This document shows positions 1-8,292 of a stretch of DNA of 64,000 nt, one piece after another (positions within the stretch are counted from its first letter, which is position 1; each line of letters begins with the position of its first letter). The notes under the pieces were generated by a model that was given only the letters and a program-made list of their open reading frames with translations, did not search any database and was not told the DNA's origin. The translations under genes were made by a program, and so were the position numbers. The stretch is from Prochlorococcus marinus str. MIT 0919 (GTDB lineage: Bacteria > Cyanobacteriota > Cyanobacteriia > PCC-6307 > Cyanobiaceae), in the NCBI RefSeq assembly GCF_027359375.1, contig NZ_CP114779.1, positions 1,629,598 to 1,693,597 on the forward strand, written 5' to 3'.

Positions 1-42
1 AAAGGCTTAGGACTTTTAGCAGAAGAAGATCAGTCTCTTTAG
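1..42 (+). CDS. Possible C-terminal tail of an upstream gene (partial)
   Basis: Frame 1 is open from the window edge and ends in TAG at 40-42, giving 13 residues ending EEDQSL. The stop lies two bases before the convergent end of gltX, and such tight 3' ends are common in this window. Thirteen open codons can occur by chance, so this is only a suggestion. No product can be named. Confidence 0.3.
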   Translation, partial: KGLGLLAEEDQSL

Positions 43-44
43 GC

Positions 45-1475
45 CTATATAGCTTCTCTTATTCTTTTTAGGTCTTTATTCATTTTAGAAAGTAAAACCC
101 AGGAAGATATTAGATCTGGACCTTTCAAAGATCCTAATAAAGCTGCTCTAAGACTTTTCATGATTAAACCTTTTTTAAACCCTCCATTTGTGGCAACTTC
201 ATTTATTAATGCTTTGGCTTTTGCGTGACTTAATTCTTTGAATGTTTCAGATTCTATTTTTTGTAAGAGTAATTGCAAAGATTCTTTGGCACCTTCTATT
301 GCTAATTGTTCAATAGCATCTTCTTGGAGGTAAGGCTTTTCAAAAAAGAATTGACATTGATCAATACTATCTTTGAGCAAAGTAATAGATGGCTTTATTA
401 ATTCTACTAGCTCATTAGCCCAACTTTGATTAGGCAAAACCCATCCTTTTTCTTGCAGTAATGGTTCAATCTCTTTAAGTATTAATTTAGATGGCCAATT
501 ATGAATTACTTGTGAATTAAGCCACTTTAGCTTTTCCCAATCAAATTTTGCTCCTGCTTTATTTACACGGTTAAAATTGAATACTTTTGATGCCTCTTCA
601 AGAGTGAATTGCTCTGACATCCCTTCGGGCACAGACCACCCCAGCAATGTCATGTAGTTCGCCATTGCTTCTGAGGTGTAACCCATAGTCCTAAAGTCAT
701 TTATTGAAGTAACACCATCTCTTTTGGAAAGTTTTCGTCCTTCTTCATTAAGTATTAGAGGAGTATGGGCAAAGTTGGGGATAGATAATTTTAGAGCTTT
801 GTAAAGAAGAATCTGCTTGGCAGTATTGGCAATATGGTCCTCTCCCCTTATGACATGACTGATCTCCATATAGGAATCATCTATTACTACAACTAGGTTG
901 TATAGGGGGTCTCCAATTTGATTTGCGGGGGCTCTTCTAGATATAACCATATCTCCACCAAGGTCTTTCCCTCTCCATCGCATAGGCCCTCTAACCAGAT
1001 CATTCCATTCAATGAGTTCATCATCATCAATTTTGAAACGAACAACAGAGGTTCGGCCTTCGGAGATGAACTGAGCTTTCTTTACTTCACTTAAGTTCCT
1101 ATGACGATTGTCATACCTTGGGGCTTGATTATGTGCCTTTTGAGATTCTCTCATTTGTTCAAGCTCTTTTTCGCTTGTGAAGCACCTATAAGCAAGACCT
1201 TTCTTAATTAATAAATTGATGGCTTCTTGATGGGAATCGATACGTTTGCTTTGAATTAAGGGTTCTTCGTCCCAACTGATCCCTAACCATGAGAGACCTG
1301 CAAGTATGTTTTGGGTATATTCATCTTTAGATCGTTCTTTATCGGTATCTTCTATACGAATTAAAAAACTACCGTTGTTGTTTTTTGCAAATAACCAATT
1401 AAATAAAGCAGTTCTTGCTGTCCCTATATGAAGAGTCCCTGTTGGGCTGGGCGCAAGTCTAACTCTTACAGTCAA
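45..1475 (-). CDS. gltX: Glutamyl-tRNA synthetase
   Basis: This is a class I aminoacyl-tRNA synthetase that charges tRNA-Glu in the cytosol. In cyanobacteria Glu-tRNA also feeds tetrapyrrole synthesis through the C5 pathway, whose hemL, hemC and hemH genes lie in this window. The ATP-site HIGT motif is at residues 16-19 and the KLSKRDG (KMSKS-type) loop is near residue 250. The length of 476 aa is normal for a bacterial GluRS. The ATG start lies about 20 bp downstream of tRNA-Asp on the same strand, so the two may share a transcript. Cyanobacterial GluRS is commonly non-discriminating and also charges tRNA-Gln; this is known of the family, not shown here. Confidence 0.97.
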   Translation of the reverse strand: MTVRVRLAPSPTGTLHIGTARTALFNWLFAKNNNGSFLIRIEDTDKERSKDEYTQNILAGLSWLGISWDEEPLIQSKRIDSHQEAINLLIKKGLAYRCFTSEKELEQMRESQKAHNQAPRYDNRHRNLSEVKKAQFISEGRTSVVRFKIDDDELIEWNDLVRGPMRWRGKDLGGDMVISRRAPANQIGDPLYNLVVVIDDSYMEISHVIRGEDHIANTAKQILLYKALKLSIPNFAHTPLILNEEGRKLSKRDGVTSINDFRTMGYTSEAMANYMTLLGWSVPEGMSEQFTLEEASKVFNFNRVNKAGAKFDWEKLKWLNSQVIHNWPSKLILKEIEPLLQEKGWVLPNQSWANELVELIKPSITLLKDSIDQCQFFFEKPYLQEDAIEQLAIEGAKESLQLLLQKIESETFKELSHAKAKALINEVATNGGFKKGLIMKSLRAALLGSLKGPDLISSWVLLSKMNKDLKRIREAI

Positions 1476-1495
1476 TGCTCTTTAAAATCTGGATA

Positions 1496-1569
1496 CGGGA
1501 CCGACGGGATTCGAACCCGCAACTTCCGCCGTGACAGGGCGGTGCTCTAACCAGTTGAACTACGGTCCC
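1496..1569 (-). tRNA. trnD: tRNA-Asp (GTC)
   Basis: The reverse strand gives a 74-nt cloverleaf with acceptor arm GGGACCG paired to CGGTCCC, a G discriminator, a TTCGAAT T-loop and anticodon GTC (plus-strand GAC at 1533-1535). CCA is not encoded. It lies between the 62-aa hyper-conserved gene and gltX, all on the minus strand. Confidence 0.97.
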
Positions 1570-1730
1570 AAGGGATAAGGCTTTTAAAAACTCTAAGAAG
1601 AGTTAGCCTAATTCTTCAGAGTAACCAAAGAAGTATCAATCTAGAACATGCCCCTCGTCAAATTTGCTAAGAGGAATTTTAAGTTTTTAACTTCTTTATA
1701 GAAGTTCAAGATTGACTGATTTTTTGAGGG

Positions 1731-1919
1731 TCAGGGTCGAAAACCTGCCGGCTCTATAAGTCTGACTTGGTTTCCCCGTGCAGTGAATTCGCGCCCTTGA
1801 TCACTTTGGACAACAACTCTGCCGCCAGACTTGACTCGAATAACACGTGCCCTAACCCAGCCAAGAGCTGCTGACTCAAGGACTTTAACAACATCTCCAG
1901 GTTGTAGATCTAACTCCAT
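1731..1919 (-). CDS. Hyper-conserved 62-aa picocyanobacterial protein (PSHCP-type), Tudor-like
   Basis: This 62-residue basic protein begins MELDLQPGDVVKVLE and is rich in short beta strands (GWVRARVIRV, GGRVVVQSD, NQVRLIEP), which fits a small SH3/Tudor-like barrel. I recognise it as the Prochlorococcus/Synechococcus hyper-conserved protein. From memory, that protein was reported to have a Tudor-like fold and to interact with tRNA. The gene lies between tRNA-Trp and tRNA-Asp and next to rplS and gltX, which fits a role in tRNA handling or translation. The start is a clear ATG. Its precise cellular function is unknown to me. Confidence 0.88.
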   Translation of the reverse strand: MELDLQPGDVVKVLESAALGWVRARVIRVKSGGRVVVQSDQGREFTARGNQVRLIEPAGFRP

Positions 1920-1955
1920 TCTCAGAACAAAGAAACTGCTTTAGGGGTGATCGAA

Positions 1956-2028
1956 CGCGCCGTGGAGGACTTGAACCCCCGACATCAGGTTTTGGAGACC
2001 TGCGTTCTACCAACTGAACTAACGGCGC
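1956..2028 (-). tRNA. trnW: tRNA-Trp (CCA)
   Basis: The reverse strand folds as a 73-nt cloverleaf with acceptor arm GCGCCGT paired to ACGGCGC, a G discriminator, a TTCAAGT T-loop and anticodon CCA (plus-strand TGG at 1993-1995). It lies about 60 bp downstream of rplS and about 36 bp upstream of the 62-aa hyper-conserved gene, same strand. Confidence 0.97.
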
Positions 2029-2090
2029 ATTGTAGTTGCCCTAGTACCAAAGTGGTGATTTTGGTATTTGGATTGAACGAGGTCGAGACC

Positions 2091-2582
2091 TCAGCGATCA
2101 AAGCGCTGCTTGACGCGAGTGGCTTTGCCAACTCGTTCACGCAGATAGAAAAGCTTCGCCCTTCTAACTTTACCGCGACGCTCGACTTTAATTGAGGCTA
2201 CTTGTGGGCTATGTACCATAAAAACCCTTTCGACCCCAACTCCTTGAAAAATACGTCTTACTGTAATTGTCTGATTAAGCCCCCCATGCCTTTTAGCGAT
2301 TACAACTCCTTCATAGGGCTGAACACGCTCTTTATTACCTTCGCTTATGCGTACACCTACTTTTACCGTGTCACCAACATAAACATCAGGGAGTTTATTT
2401 TTTTGCTGAGCTAGCTCAAATTCTCTAATGAGGTCATAGGGTTTAGAGCTTTTTAGCAATGTTTTTTTCTTTGCAGAAGATTTAGCAGGCTTGTCTTTAG
2501 TTGCAATCGCCTCATCGGAACCCTTTGTCCCATCTTTGCTTTTTTCCTCGATTGGAGAGGTATTTTCTAATTCAGACGTCAT
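2091..2582 (-). CDS. rplS: 50S ribosomal protein L19
   Basis: L19 sits at the 30S-50S interface of the ribosome. The C-terminal 115 residues are typical L19, with [34 protein letters not shown] and the basic end [17 protein letters not shown]. The N-terminal 45 residues are a charged, Lys/Ser-rich extension. I place the start at the ATG at 2582 (MTSELENTS, 163 aa). An in-frame TTG at 2630 would add 16 residues that do not look like L19. A short palindrome at 2079-2092 touches the stop codon and may help end transcription. The gene heads a minus-strand run of translation genes. Confidence 0.95.
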   Translation of the reverse strand: MTSELENTSPIEEKSKDGTKGSDEAIATKDKPAKSSAKKKTLLKSSKPYDLIREFELAQQKNKLPDVYVGDTVKVGVRISEGNKERVQPYEGVVIAKRHGGLNQTITVRRIFQGVGVERVFMVHSPQVASIKVERRGKVRRAKLFYLRERVGKATRVKQRFDR

Positions 2583-2977
2583 CACGCTTTTTGTAATTAT
2601 TTGCCGAAAAACTATTGTAACTCTTCGCAAAGAGTTCTTTTTTAGATTTGGCTTTTTTTCTTTATGTTTAGATTTTTTAAAACTTAAATACTCCCTTTGT
2701 ATACCATCTCAATCCATTGGTGACCATTGAATATTCTTGCTCCATAAAGGCGGCTAGCTCATCACCCTTGAGAATTTTGCCTTATAGCTATCTAACAAGC
2801 TGAAACAAAGGATGCTTGACTCATTGCTTTATATAATTAATTGATTGGTTAGAATCCTTTATCCAGCTCATCTTTAATTTTTAGAATTTATCCAATAATT
2901 ATTGGTAGCTTGAAGTTATTACTAAGCATCCTTTCTTCAAAGAAGGTTTGCTCACGCACAATCTTTTTGGTTTCAAT
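2583..2977. other. Intergenic region between divergent rplS and map
   Basis: This gap of almost 400 bp is long for such a compact genome. I see no tRNA, no convincing short gene and no strong hairpin. A TTGACT (2816-2821) and a TATAAT (2832-2837) are present but only 10 bp apart, too close to form one promoter. It presumably holds the outward promoters of rplS and map. Confidence 0.5.
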
Positions 2978-3820
2978 ATGAACAAGCTATTTGCAGATTT
3001 ACTTTCGACGGGTTCTTTAGGCAGGAGCAATACTCAAGGCCCTGTTATTCAGAAGAGAAGAGGAGTGGAAATCAAATCAGCTAAAGAAATTGAAATCATG
3101 AGGGAGGCAAGCAGAATTGTTGCAACTGTCCTTAGAGAAATTAATGAGATGGTTCAGCCTGGACAAACCACCACAGATCTAGATCAATATGCAGAAGAAA
3201 GAATAAGACAAATGGGAGCTGTGCCTAGCTTTAAGGGATACCATGGGTTTCCTGCGAGTATTTGCTCAAGCGTTAACAATGAAGTAGTTCATGGGATACC
3301 AAGCCCTAAGAAAATAATTAACTCTGGCGATTTATTGAAAGTGGATACTGGTGCTTATTTTGAGGGATATCACGGTGACAGTTGCATTACTATTTGCGTA
3401 GGGGATGTTTCAGAAGAGGCAAGAAAATTAAGTAGAGTTGCTCACGAGTCTCTAATGGCTGGTCTTGCTCAAATAAAACCAGACAATACGCTTCTAGATA
3501 TCGCCGGTGCAATTGAAGATCATGTAAAGGCTAATGGATTTAGCGTTGTTGAAGACTACACAGGTCATGGAGTGGGTAGGAATCTTCATGAGGAACCATC
3601 AGTATTTAATTTTAGGACTAATGAATTGCCAAATATAAAATTACGTCCAGGAATGACTCTTGCTGTAGAACCAATACTTAATGCTGGGGAGAAATATTGC
3701 AGAACGCTTAAAGATGGTTGGACTGTAATTACGAAAGATGGAAATCTATCAGCTCAATGGGAGCACACTATTTTAGTAACTGCTAATGGTTATGAAATTC
3801 TTACTGATAGACAGGTTTAG
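2978..3820 (+). CDS. map: Methionine aminopeptidase, type I
   Basis: This enzyme removes the initiator methionine from nascent proteins using two divalent metal ions. The metal-binding scaffold is visible: VDTGA and GDSC carry the two aspartates, [14 protein letters not shown] the histidine, and AVEPIL and QWEHTILV the glutamates. The ATG at 2978 ([10 protein letters not shown]) gives 280 aa; a TTG at 2948 would add ten unsupported residues. About 35 residues precede the catalytic domain, as in longer cyanobacterial and plastid forms. It converges with the SDR gene across a 31-bp gap. Confidence 0.96.
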   Translation: MNKLFADLLSTGSLGRSNTQGPVIQKRRGVEIKSAKEIEIMREASRIVATVLREINEMVQPGQTTTDLDQYAEERIRQMGAVPSFKGYHGFPASICSSVNNEVVHGIPSPKKIINSGDLLKVDTGAYFEGYHGDSCITICVGDVSEEARKLSRVAHESLMAGLAQIKPDNTLLDIAGAIEDHVKANGFSVVEDYTGHGVGRNLHEEPSVFNFRTNELPNIKLRPGMTLAVEPILNAGEKYCRTLKDGWTVITKDGNLSAQWEHTILVTANGYEILTDRQV

Positions 3821-3851
3821 TTTTTACTAAGAATTTGAATTTTATAAATCA

Positions 3852-4598
3852 TTATTTTTTAGTCAAGCTTATGTAGATAGTTCTAATTAGTTCATTTAAA
3901 GGACATAAAAAGTAAGTTATAGGATTTGGTGTGACTATTATTAAATTTAAATTAAGCCTTGCTTGATTGAGAATTTGATTCGCTACAAAATCTGAGTTCA
4001 TTATACCAAGGGGGTTTAGCTTTGATCGAAATGGGCCAAGAATTAGTTTGCGAATTTTTAAATTAGAACGTTCTTTAGGTTTTGCTGAATGCCATTTTAG
4101 GCTGACAATTTGCCCAATTAATCTTTTACTTATTTCATAGCTTGGACTAAGTGCAGGTTGAATTTCAGCCTCAGAGGTGTTTACCCAAAGTTCTTTTTTG
4201 GACTCAGGATTAGGGCTGTTTTCAGCGATTTTTTCGAATCGCTCCATAAGCCTCCAGGTGCTTAGAGCGTTTACTTCAAGAGCCTCATGTAGCGCTGATG
4301 AGCTAATGCTTCCGCCTGGATTGATTCCATGATTCAGTATTAGGACGTCTAACGTTTTAAAAATACCGTCTAGCTTTTCTTCTTGACCACATTTCCACTG
4401 AACCCATTCGTTAGGAGAATTGGCAGAATTGTCTTTATTTTTAATGGATTTGTGGCTTAAACCTATAACCAAAGCTCCTTGCGATCTAAGTTTTTTTGAT
4501 AAGGAGCAACCAAGGCTGCCTCCAACTCCTGTAATTCCTACGCGTCGATTTTCCCAATTTCGAGTAGAAGCCACACCAGGACTAGACAAACTTTCCAT
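3852..4598 (-). CDS. Short-chain dehydrogenase/reductase family protein
   Basis: This 248-aa protein has a Rossmann fold. A TGVGGSLG (TGxxxGxG-type) nucleotide-binding motif lies near residue 23, NHGI replaces the usual NNAG, and the catalytic pair appears as SYEISK (YxxxK). The substrate cannot be told from sequence. The C-terminal 60 residues are hydrophobic and include VTPNPITYFLCPLNELI, which could contact a membrane. The divergent neighbour starts at 4787. Confidence 0.8.
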   Translation of the reverse strand: MESLSSPGVASTRNWENRRVGITGVGGSLGCSLSKKLRSQGALVIGLSHKSIKNKDNSANSPNEWVQWKCGQEEKLDGIFKTLDVLILNHGINPGGSISSSALHEALEVNALSTWRLMERFEKIAENSPNPESKKELWVNTSEAEIQPALSPSYEISKRLIGQIVSLKWHSAKPKERSNLKIRKLILGPFRSKLNPLGIMNSDFVANQILNQARLNLNLIIVTPNPITYFLCPLNELIRTIYISLTKK

Positions 4599-4786
4599 AA
4601 TTAGTTCATAAATAACGAGTTTTAGTTATGGGAAACCAAAATAGAGAAATTTTGAGCATCGTTTAGCTTGATCAAGACTAGTCGCTAATTCTTGATACCA
4701 AAGTATTTTTTTTAAAAACACTTCTAAAAGTTTTAATGCAGACTAAAATTTTTAGATAATAATTTTAATAGTAAGGAAACTCGGTA

Positions 4787-5878
4787 ATGGGTAAGACCTT
4801 AATTATTGGGTCTTGTGAGCCGTTTAGCGGAAAATCGGCTTTAGTTCTTGGTATTGCAAAATATTTAAAGGATTCTGGAAAGGACATTCGTTTTGGAAAG
4901 CCACTTGCTACTAGCTTTGAGTTTGAGCTAGGAACTCATTCAGAGCCTGAAAAACTTATCGATGATGATGTTCGTTTTGTAGGCTCCATACTTGGATTAA
5001 CTCAAGAACAATTGATTCCTTCTGTTCATTTAGTAGCAGCAGAAACTGCAGAAAAACGATTACAAGAATCAACTCTTGAACCTGGGGAAGGCTTTAAATT
5101 AATACAAGATCAATTAGAGAATGCTTTTGAGGGTTTAAATATTCTTGAAGCGGCAGGCAGCCTTCATGAGGGATTACTGTTTGGGTTGAGTCTTGGACAA
5201 GTTGCAAAGGCCCTAAATGCAAGGGTTTTACTTGTTCATCTTTGGGAAGATAGTAGAAGTGTTGATGCACTTTTAGCAGCAAAAGAGCAACTTGGTGAAA
5301 ATCTTGCTGGAGTTGTTTTGAATGCAGTCACCCCAGATGATTTGCAATCGCTTAAAGCCAGGGTTATACCTACTTTGAATTCCTTAGGATTTGATGTCTT
5401 TGGAGTAATGCCACGTTCGCCTTTGCTTAGAAGTGTGACTGTCGAGGAGTTAGTAAGACGTCTTCACGCAAGAGTTATATGCTGCGAAGATAGGCTGGAA
5501 TTAATGGTCGAAACTTTAACAATTGGTGCGATGAATGTTAATTCTGCTATGGAGTTCTTTCGTAAGAGACGCAACATGGCAGTAGTTACAGGTGCTGATA
5601 GAACTGATATACAGCTAGCTGCTTTGGAAGCGTCTACCCAATGCTTGATTCTTACTGGAGCAGGAGAGCCATTGCCCCAATTGATTAATAGAGCTGAAGA
5701 GCTAGAAGTACCTTTGTTGAAAGTAGATACAGATACACTCTCAACTGTAGAAGTTATTGAACAAGCTTTTGGACATGTAAGACTTCATGAGTCAGTGAAA
5801 GCTAATTACGCATTTCGTTTGGTTCAAGAACATTGTGAGTTGAGTCGTTTTATGGAAGCCATTGGAATTAGTTTATAA
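4787..5878 (+). CDS. BioD-like P-loop protein with DRTGG domain
   Basis: The N-terminal half (about residues 1-210) is a dethiobiotin-synthetase/CobQ-like NTPase fold with a deviant P-loop, GSCEPFSGKSAL. The C-terminal part (about 215-340) matches a DRTGG domain, including AVVTGADRTDIQLAALE. The same pair of domains forms the N-terminal regulatory part of some phosphotransacetylases, but no catalytic Pta domain follows here, so the protein is a stand-alone regulator-like module. An AAGGAAA sequence about 9 bp upstream supports the ATG. It is followed 33 bp later by a SLOG-family gene on the same strand. Function is not known to me. Confidence 0.82.
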   Translation: MGKTLIIGSCEPFSGKSALVLGIAKYLKDSGKDIRFGKPLATSFEFELGTHSEPEKLIDDDVRFVGSILGLTQEQLIPSVHLVAAETAEKRLQESTLEPGEGFKLIQDQLENAFEGLNILEAAGSLHEGLLFGLSLGQVAKALNARVLLVHLWEDSRSVDALLAAKEQLGENLAGVVLNAVTPDDLQSLKARVIPTLNSLGFDVFGVMPRSPLLRSVTVEELVRRLHARVICCEDRLELMVETLTIGAMNVNSAMEFFRKRRNMAVVTGADRTDIQLAALEASTQCLILTGAGEPLPQLINRAEELEVPLLKVDTDTLSTVEVIEQAFGHVRLHESVKANYAFRLVQEHCELSRFMEAIGISL

Positions 5879-5911
5879 ACCAATGAATGCCGCTAATTTC
5901 TTTTTAATTTC

Positions 5912-6436
5912 ATGAGGAAGCCCTTGAGTCGCTCCCTCGATTTACCAGCTCTTGGGCGGATTGATACGCTTGCCCAAGAATTAGCTTTATTGCAAGATAA
6001 AGGGAAAAGAAGAATAGCTATCCTTGGGAGCAGGCATGTTCCTGTAGTGGCAATTCATCTTGTTGAATTAATAGCTCGTTCTTTAGCCCAAGAGGGACAT
6101 ACTTTAATTACTTCTGGCTCGCAAGGTGTTAACGCTGCAGTTATTAGAGCAGTTTTAGAAGTCGATCCTTCATTGTTAACTGTATTACTCCCTCAGAGTC
6201 TTGATAGGCAAACCCCAGAGATAAGAGAGCTACTCAGTCTTGTTTTGCATTTGGTTGAGAAGGGGGATAATGATGATCTTTCTTTGCCTATGGCAAGCAG
6301 TTTGTGCAATCAAGAAATAATAAGTAAATGCGATCAATTGATTTGCCTGGCTTTTCATGACAGTGAGACGCTTTTAAATAGTTGCCATAGTGCGGAGGAT
6401 ATGGGAAAAGTAGTTAGCTTGTTATTTTTTGATTGA
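5912..6436 (+). CDS. DprA/SLOG-like Rossmann-fold protein
   Basis: This 174-aa protein contains RRIAILGSRHVP near residue 33 and GHTLITSGSQGVNAAVIRA near residue 85. This is the pattern of the SLOG (Smf/DprA-LOG) nucleotide-binding superfamily, as in DprA's G-S-R and S-G-G-A segments. It is shorter than true DprA and lacks the SAM and winged-helix domains. Cyanobacterial homologues are often labelled DNA recombination-mediator protein A, but the ligand here is unknown. It follows the DRTGG gene closely, so the two are probably co-transcribed. Assignment to the fold is firm; the biological role is inference. Confidence 0.72.
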   Translation: MRKPLSRSLDLPALGRIDTLAQELALLQDKGKRRIAILGSRHVPVVAIHLVELIARSLAQEGHTLITSGSQGVNAAVIRAVLEVDPSLLTVLLPQSLDRQTPEIRELLSLVLHLVEKGDNDDLSLPMASSLCNQEIISKCDQLICLAFHDSETLLNSCHSAEDMGKVVSLLFFD

Positions 6437-6492
6437 ATTGGAATTTAGAGATGGCTTGAAAAATTAAAAAATACTTTTTTATATATAACTTG

Positions 6493-6536
6493 TTGGAAAT
6501 CCAATGCACTTTTTTATAATCTAATACGAAGTGCAT
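6493..6536 (+). promoter_or_regulatory. Promoter of the YajQ gene bracketed by an 8-bp inverted repeat
   Basis: A TTGGAA (-35-like, 6493-6498) and TATAAT (6515-6520) are 16 bp apart and face the YajQ ATG at 6544. The arms ATGCACTT (6504-6511) and AAGTGCAT (6529-6536) form a perfect inverted repeat with a 17-bp spacer that contains the -10 box. This looks like an operator, although RNA structure is possible. Confidence 0.55.
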
Positions 6537-6543
6537 AGACCCT

Positions 6544-7041
6544 ATGGCCGCCACTTATTCTTTTGATGTCGTTTCAGATTTCGACCATCAAGAATTGGTT
6601 AATGTAATTGATCAATTACGAAGAGAAATTAGTCAAAGATATGATTTAAAAGATTCAAATACTGAAATTGTCCTTGAGGAAGAGAAAATAATTATCACAA
6701 CTGCCAGTGATATGACTTTGCAATCAGTTGAAACGGTACTTCTCCAGAAAACAACAAAAAGAAAGCTTTCTTTAAAGATTTTCGATTTTCAACCCGCAGA
6801 AAGCTCTTCTGGAAATAAAGTTCGACAAGTTGTACATTTAAAAAGAGGACTTTCTAAGGAACTTGCAAAAAAACTAAGTAAAGAAATTAGAAATGAATTA
6901 AAGAAAGTAACAGCTTCTATTCAAGGAAATAGTCTGAGAATAACTGGCAAGAGTAAAGATGAATTACAATTAGCGATAGAATATTTCCGTAAAAAAGAAT
7001 CTGACCTTGAGGTCCCTTTGCAGTTTGAGAATTATAGGTAA
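6544..7041 (+). CDS. YajQ family nucleotide-binding protein
   Basis: This 165-aa protein matches YajQ (UPF0234/DUF520) along its whole length. It starts with ATYSFDVVSDFDHQELVNV, has the SQRYDLKDSNTEI segment, and ends with ESDLEVPLQFENYR. YajQ proteins have a doubled ferredoxin-like fold and bind nucleotides; in Xanthomonas a member acts as a cyclic di-GMP effector. Whether this one binds c-di-GMP is not shown by the sequence. A clear promoter with an overlapping inverted repeat lies just upstream (6493-6536), and the leader before the ATG is very short. Confidence 0.93.
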   Translation: MAATYSFDVVSDFDHQELVNVIDQLRREISQRYDLKDSNTEIVLEEEKIIITTASDMTLQSVETVLLQKTTKRKLSLKIFDFQPAESSSGNKVRQVVHLKRGLSKELAKKLSKEIRNELKKVTASIQGNSLRITGKSKDELQLAIEYFRKKESDLEVPLQFENYR

Positions 7042-7098
7042 GTCAGTGAATGAAAAATAATTACCCTACTTAAGACTAATTTGCAAAAAGGATTTTTT

Positions 7099-7308
7099 AT
7101 GAGCTTAAGTCAAGAAAAATTAATTGATAAGTTAACGAAAAAAGTCCTTTCTTTAACTTCTAAGCCTAATGATTTGGAGAAAAATTGTTGGATGATTGTA
7201 CATGAATATTGTAATGGATCCATGCCTTTTGAATATGACATTAGGGGTATTGATGAAGATCTATATTTAGAAGTGCTTAAGAGTGTCAGAGCCCAACTAG
7301 AGAAATAA
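7099..7308 (+). CDS. Small conserved-looking protein of unknown function
   Basis: This 69-aa acidic/basic mixed protein (MSLSQEKLIDKLTKKVLSL) has no signal peptide or membrane span. The C-terminal part, IDEDLYLEVLKSVRAQLEK, looks helical. I use the ATG at 7099; a TTG at 7081 would add six residues. It lies 57 bp after the YajQ gene and before the prohibitin gene on the same strand. I do not recognise a family. Confidence 0.65.
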   Translation: MSLSQEKLIDKLTKKVLSLTSKPNDLEKNCWMIVHEYCNGSMPFEYDIRGIDEDLYLEVLKSVRAQLEK

Positions 7309-7390
7309 TTTATTTGAATTGCTTGCTTAGTCTGAAAAACATCACACAAACTCTCAGTTAAAGATATCCTTTAAGTATCTTAAAAAAACT

Positions 7391-8194
7391 ATGACTACTC
7401 CTATCCGCAATGTCACGCCTGGGGGATCAGGTGGGGCAGCAACTCTAATGCTTATCCTTTCATTTACAGGGATTTTGCTGCTTACTCAAGCTTTATTCAT
7501 TGTTCCTGCAGGTCAAGTTGCTGTAGTTACAACTCTTGGGAAAGTCAGTGGAGGCTCTAGGCGAGCAGGTTTGAATTTTAAGGTTCCTTTTGTACAGTCT
7601 TTTTACCCTTTTGATGTTAGGACGCAGGTACAAGATGAAAAATTTAGCTCTCTTACTAAGGATTTGCAGGTTATAGATGCAAATGCAACTGTCAAATATG
7701 CTTTGAAAGCAAGTGAAGCTGGTCGAGTTTTTCGAACAATTACTTACAGTGATAGAGAAGTTTATTCAAAAATCATAAAGCCTTCTTTATTAAAGGCTTT
7801 GAAATCGGTCTTCTCTCAATATGAGCTGGTTACAATTGCCAGTCAATGGAGTGATATTTCTGAATTAGTAGAGAAGACTGTTTCTGAAGAACTTAGCAAG
7901 TTTGATTATGTAAGTGTACAAGCACTAGACTTAACAAACTTGAAAATAGCTGATGAATATAAAGCTGCTATTGAGCAAAAGCAAATTGCTGAGCAGCAGT
8001 TACTTAAAGCTCAAACAGAGGTGAAGATTGCTGAACAAGAAGCGCTTAGATATGAAACTCTTACTAGAAGCTTGGATGATCAGGTCTTATTTAAATTGTT
8101 CTTAGATAAGTGGGATGGTAGAACTCAAGTTGTCCCTTCATTGCCTGGAAATAAAGGATCCACTCCGCCTGTAATTGTTGGTGGGAGAAAATAA
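7391..8194 (+). CDS. phb: Prohibitin/SPFH domain protein
   Basis: This 267-aa protein has one N-terminal membrane anchor (about residues 18-40, TLMLILSFTGILLLTQALFI) followed by an SPFH domain. The domain begins VPAGQVAVVTTLGKVSGGSRRAG and contains TKDLQVIDANATVKY. A coiled-coil region, EQKQIAEQQLLKAQTEVKIAEQEAL when read through, lies near residues 195-220. Prohibitins form large membrane-bound rings that scaffold or chaperone membrane proteins; in cyanobacteria the exact role is unsettled. A 24-bp hairpin follows the gene. Confidence 0.92.
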   Translation: MTTPIRNVTPGGSGGAATLMLILSFTGILLLTQALFIVPAGQVAVVTTLGKVSGGSRRAGLNFKVPFVQSFYPFDVRTQVQDEKFSSLTKDLQVIDANATVKYALKASEAGRVFRTITYSDREVYSKIIKPSLLKALKSVFSQYELVTIASQWSDISELVEKTVSEELSKFDYVSVQALDLTNLKIADEYKAAIEQKQIAEQQLLKAQTEVKIAEQEALRYETLTRSLDDQVLFKLFLDKWDGRTQVVPSLPGNKGSTPPVIVGGRK

Positions 8195-8216
8195 TAATTA
8201 TCTCTCATTCAAAATG

Positions 8217-8278
8217 ATTAATTAGCTATCTGTGCTTGCATCCTTTTAAAAAGGTGCAAGCACAGATAGCTAATTAAT
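8217..8278. terminator. Bidirectional terminator-like 24-bp perfect hairpin
   Basis: The arms 8217-8240 and 8255-8278 are exact reverse complements (core GCTATCTGTGCTTGCA). The 14-nt centre can pair further (CCTTT with AAAGG). It sits between the convergent phb and hemL genes, where a two-way terminator is expected. The arm ends are AT-rich, but there is no long T-run, so the mechanism is inferred. The stem is unusually long for a terminator. Confidence 0.75.
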
Positions 8279-8292
8279 TGCTAACTAGTCTT

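Noticed and set aside
1947-2195. Plus-strand open frame of 82 codons
   Set aside because: It runs antisense across tRNA-Trp and the end of rplS; both are firmly identified.
2816-2837. TTGACT and TATAAT as a promoter for map
   Set aside because: The spacing is only 10 bp; about 17 bp is needed.
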